The notes under the pieces: generated by a model
Seen by the model: only the letters and a program-made list of their open reading frames with translations
What the model was told of the DNA's origin: nothing
The model's database searches: none
Part shown: one piece after another, positions 62,906 through 64,000 of the stretch
Layout: each line of letters starts with the position of its first letter
How positions within the stretch are numbered: position 1 is the stretch's first letter
NCBI GenBank assembly: GCA_017550285.1
Contig: JAFZPP010000040.1
Span: 153,886 to 217,885 of the forward strand
DNA: 64,000 nt
Source: Oscillospiraceae bacterium
GTDB lineage: Bacteria > Bacillota > Clostridia > Oscillospirales > Ruminococcaceae
Direction of reading: 5' to 3'
Program-made: the position numbers and the translations under genes

Positions 62906-63748
62906 TCACAGTACCGCCGTTGCATGGCGTGTGACATGGCAGCCGACATTCACCGAGACCGGCAGTCCGGCAATATGCGTCGGTGCCTGCTCGATATTCA
63001 CCGCAAGTGCCGTCACGGTACCGCCGAAGCCCTGCGGTCCGATGCCGAGCCGGTTCACGGATTCCAGCATCTTCTGCTCGAGTGCTGCATAGAGCGGCTT
63101 CGGATTGCGCACTGCGACATCACGGCAGAGCGCCTTCTTTGCAAGATATGCACACTGCTCAAAATCACCGCCGATGCCCACGCCGACAACAATCGGCGGA
63201 CATGGGTTGCTGCCTGCTTTCGCAATCGTCTCCGTCACGAATGCAATGATATCATCCTGTGAAGCGGCTGGCGTCAGCATTTTCAGCGAGCTCATATTCT
63301 CGCTGCCGAAACCCTTGGGGCAGACGTCGATGCGGATGCCGTCGCCCGGAACAATGTCAAGATGCAGCACGGCAGGTGTATTATTGTTTGTATTCACGCG
63401 CTCCAGCGGATCACCGACGACCGAGCAGCGCAGATAGCCTTCCAGATATCCTGCGGATACGCCCGCATTGACCGCTTCGCGCAGATCGCCGCCCGTGATA
63501 TGCACATCCTGACCGATCTGCATGAAGACAACTGCCATACCGGTATCCTGACAGATCGGCAGACCCGTTTCACGCGCTGCATCGAGATTCGCGCAGAGGT
63601 CGGCAAAAACCGCCTTGCCTGCCTGTGACTGTTCCTGATCTGCGCCGCAGCGAATGCACTGCTCCAGCGCCTCCGGCAGGACCGCATTCGCTTTGATACA
63701 GAGATCACGGATTGTTTCGGTGATCTGTCCGGCTGTGATTTCTCTCAT
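62906..63748 (-). CDS. Fumarate hydratase alpha subunit (class I, Fe-S)
   Basis: A 280-residue protein equal to the N-terminal half of class I fumarases and to TtdA-like subunits. Cluster-binding cysteines lie in ICQDTG, FEQCAYLAKKAL and GSNPCPP. With its beta subunit it interconverts fumarate and malate (or acts on tartrate in relatives). The beta gene, normally directly downstream, is not here; the following gene is the YbjN-like one. The start at 63748 follows GAAGG; the frame extends upstream but crosses the promoter. Confidence 0.9.
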   Translation of the reverse strand: MREITAGQITETIRDLCIKANAVLPEALEQCIRCGADQEQSQAGKAVFADLCANLDAARETGLPICQDTGMAVVFMQIGQDVHITGGDLREAVNAGVSAGYLEGYLRCSVVGDPLERVNTNNNTPAVLHLDIVPGDGIRIDVCPKGFGSENMSSLKMLTPAASQDDIIAFVTETIAKAGSNPCPPIVVGVGIGGDFEQCAYLAKKALCRDVAVRNPKPLYAALEQKMLESVNRLGIGPQGFGGTVTALAVNIEQAPTHIAGLPVSVNVGCHVTRHATAVL

Positions 63749-63788
63749 ATTCTGATGCGCCTTCTTTCCATAGAGTGAAGATGTATTC

Positions 63789-63817
63789 AGTATAACATAA
63801 ACCGCAATTTTTTGCAA
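63789..63817 (-). promoter_or_regulatory. Fumarase alpha promoter
   Basis: Minus strand TTGCAA (63812-63817), 17 bp, TATACT (63789-63794). Confidence 0.75.
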
Positions 63818-63867
63818 GAGGTTCTTATAAAATGCTGTCATTGTTACTATTATAAACCGGAATTTGG

Positions 63868-64000
63868 CGGGGCGGTCGTGGGACATTGTGGGGACGCTGT
63901 CCCCACACCCCTGCCTAGGGGATACTATCCCCTAGGAACCCCGCTGCTGCTCCGTACCAGCCCCATAAAGGGGCTGATGCGGAGCAGAAATGGGATTCTC
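63868..64000. repeat. Intergenic palindrome chain, copy 2 (cut by window end)
   Basis: GTGGGGACGCTGTCCCCAC (63888-63906), a palindrome with arms CCTAGGGGATA (63914-63936, 1-nt centre) and a long hairpin (63948-63986; TGCTCCG...CAGCCCC). It matches the reverse complement of 33528-33704 at one end, but the inner part is in the opposite order. It continues past the window. Confidence 0.8.

Overview
The window looks like chromosomal DNA of a Gram-positive, endospore-lineage gut Clostridium, most likely a Ruminococcus-type member of the Oscillospiraceae. The reasons are three secreted proteins with type I dockerin modules, a T-box on thrS, spoVS and ymdB, GTP-dependent PEP carboxykinase, a pyruvate formate-lyase locus, moderate GC, and strong AGGAGG ribosome sites. 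Many promoters are near-consensus, with exactly 17 bp between TTGACA-like and TATAAT boxes. The genus is inferred, not proven. No rRNA, prophage, transposase or CRISPR array was seen.

Layout. 1-1039: 3' end of a dockerin protein. 1150-4803: clpB and two small genes. 4992-7839: alanyl-tRNA editing protein and a CorA-type transporter, separated by a tandem repeat. 8089-11712: lipoprotein and T-box-controlled thrS. 12076-14208: dockerin plus carbohydrate-binding beta-helix protein. 14500-20006: CDF transporter, an MBOAT/SGNH acyl-transfer pair, a bacterial-type PARG and a CmpB-like membrane protein. 20371-23710: a split pyruvate formate-lyase locus. 23759-26840: a zinc uptake operon led by zur. 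27013-33460: an AraC-GGDEF fusion, tyrosine recombinase, ymdB, spoVS and a P-type ATPase. 33528-33704: a palindromic repeat that recurs at the right end. 33791-37931: PIN-like protein, lipid kinase, tRNA-Gln, MATE transporter and sortase. 38025-48400 (mostly minus): pseudouridine synthase, lysA, RNA methyltransferase, spermidine-synthase-like membrane protein and a class A PBP, with two plus-strand membrane genes after the PBP. 48622-51164: tRNA-Thr, tRNA-Tyr, serine hydrolase and nitroreductase. 51908-57246: nucleotide-sugar dehydratase and a very large LRR/peptidase/dockerin protein. 57355-63748: pckG, a GNAT gene with a leader, TatD-associated radical SAM protein, small genes and a fumarase alpha subunit.

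Functional themes. Secreted dockerin proteins suggest a cellulosome- or amylosome-like surface complex. Carbon flow runs through PEP carboxykinase, fumarase and pyruvate formate-lyase. Envelope work is represented by the PBP, sortase, MBOAT/SGNH pair, lipid kinase and nucleotide-sugar dehydratase.

The most unusual locus is the formate-lyase region. The catalytic polypeptide stops before the glycyl-radical domain. That domain is encoded as a separate 79-residue protein, and between them lies a 72-residue protein resembling only the first part of the radical domain. The activating enzyme follows immediately.
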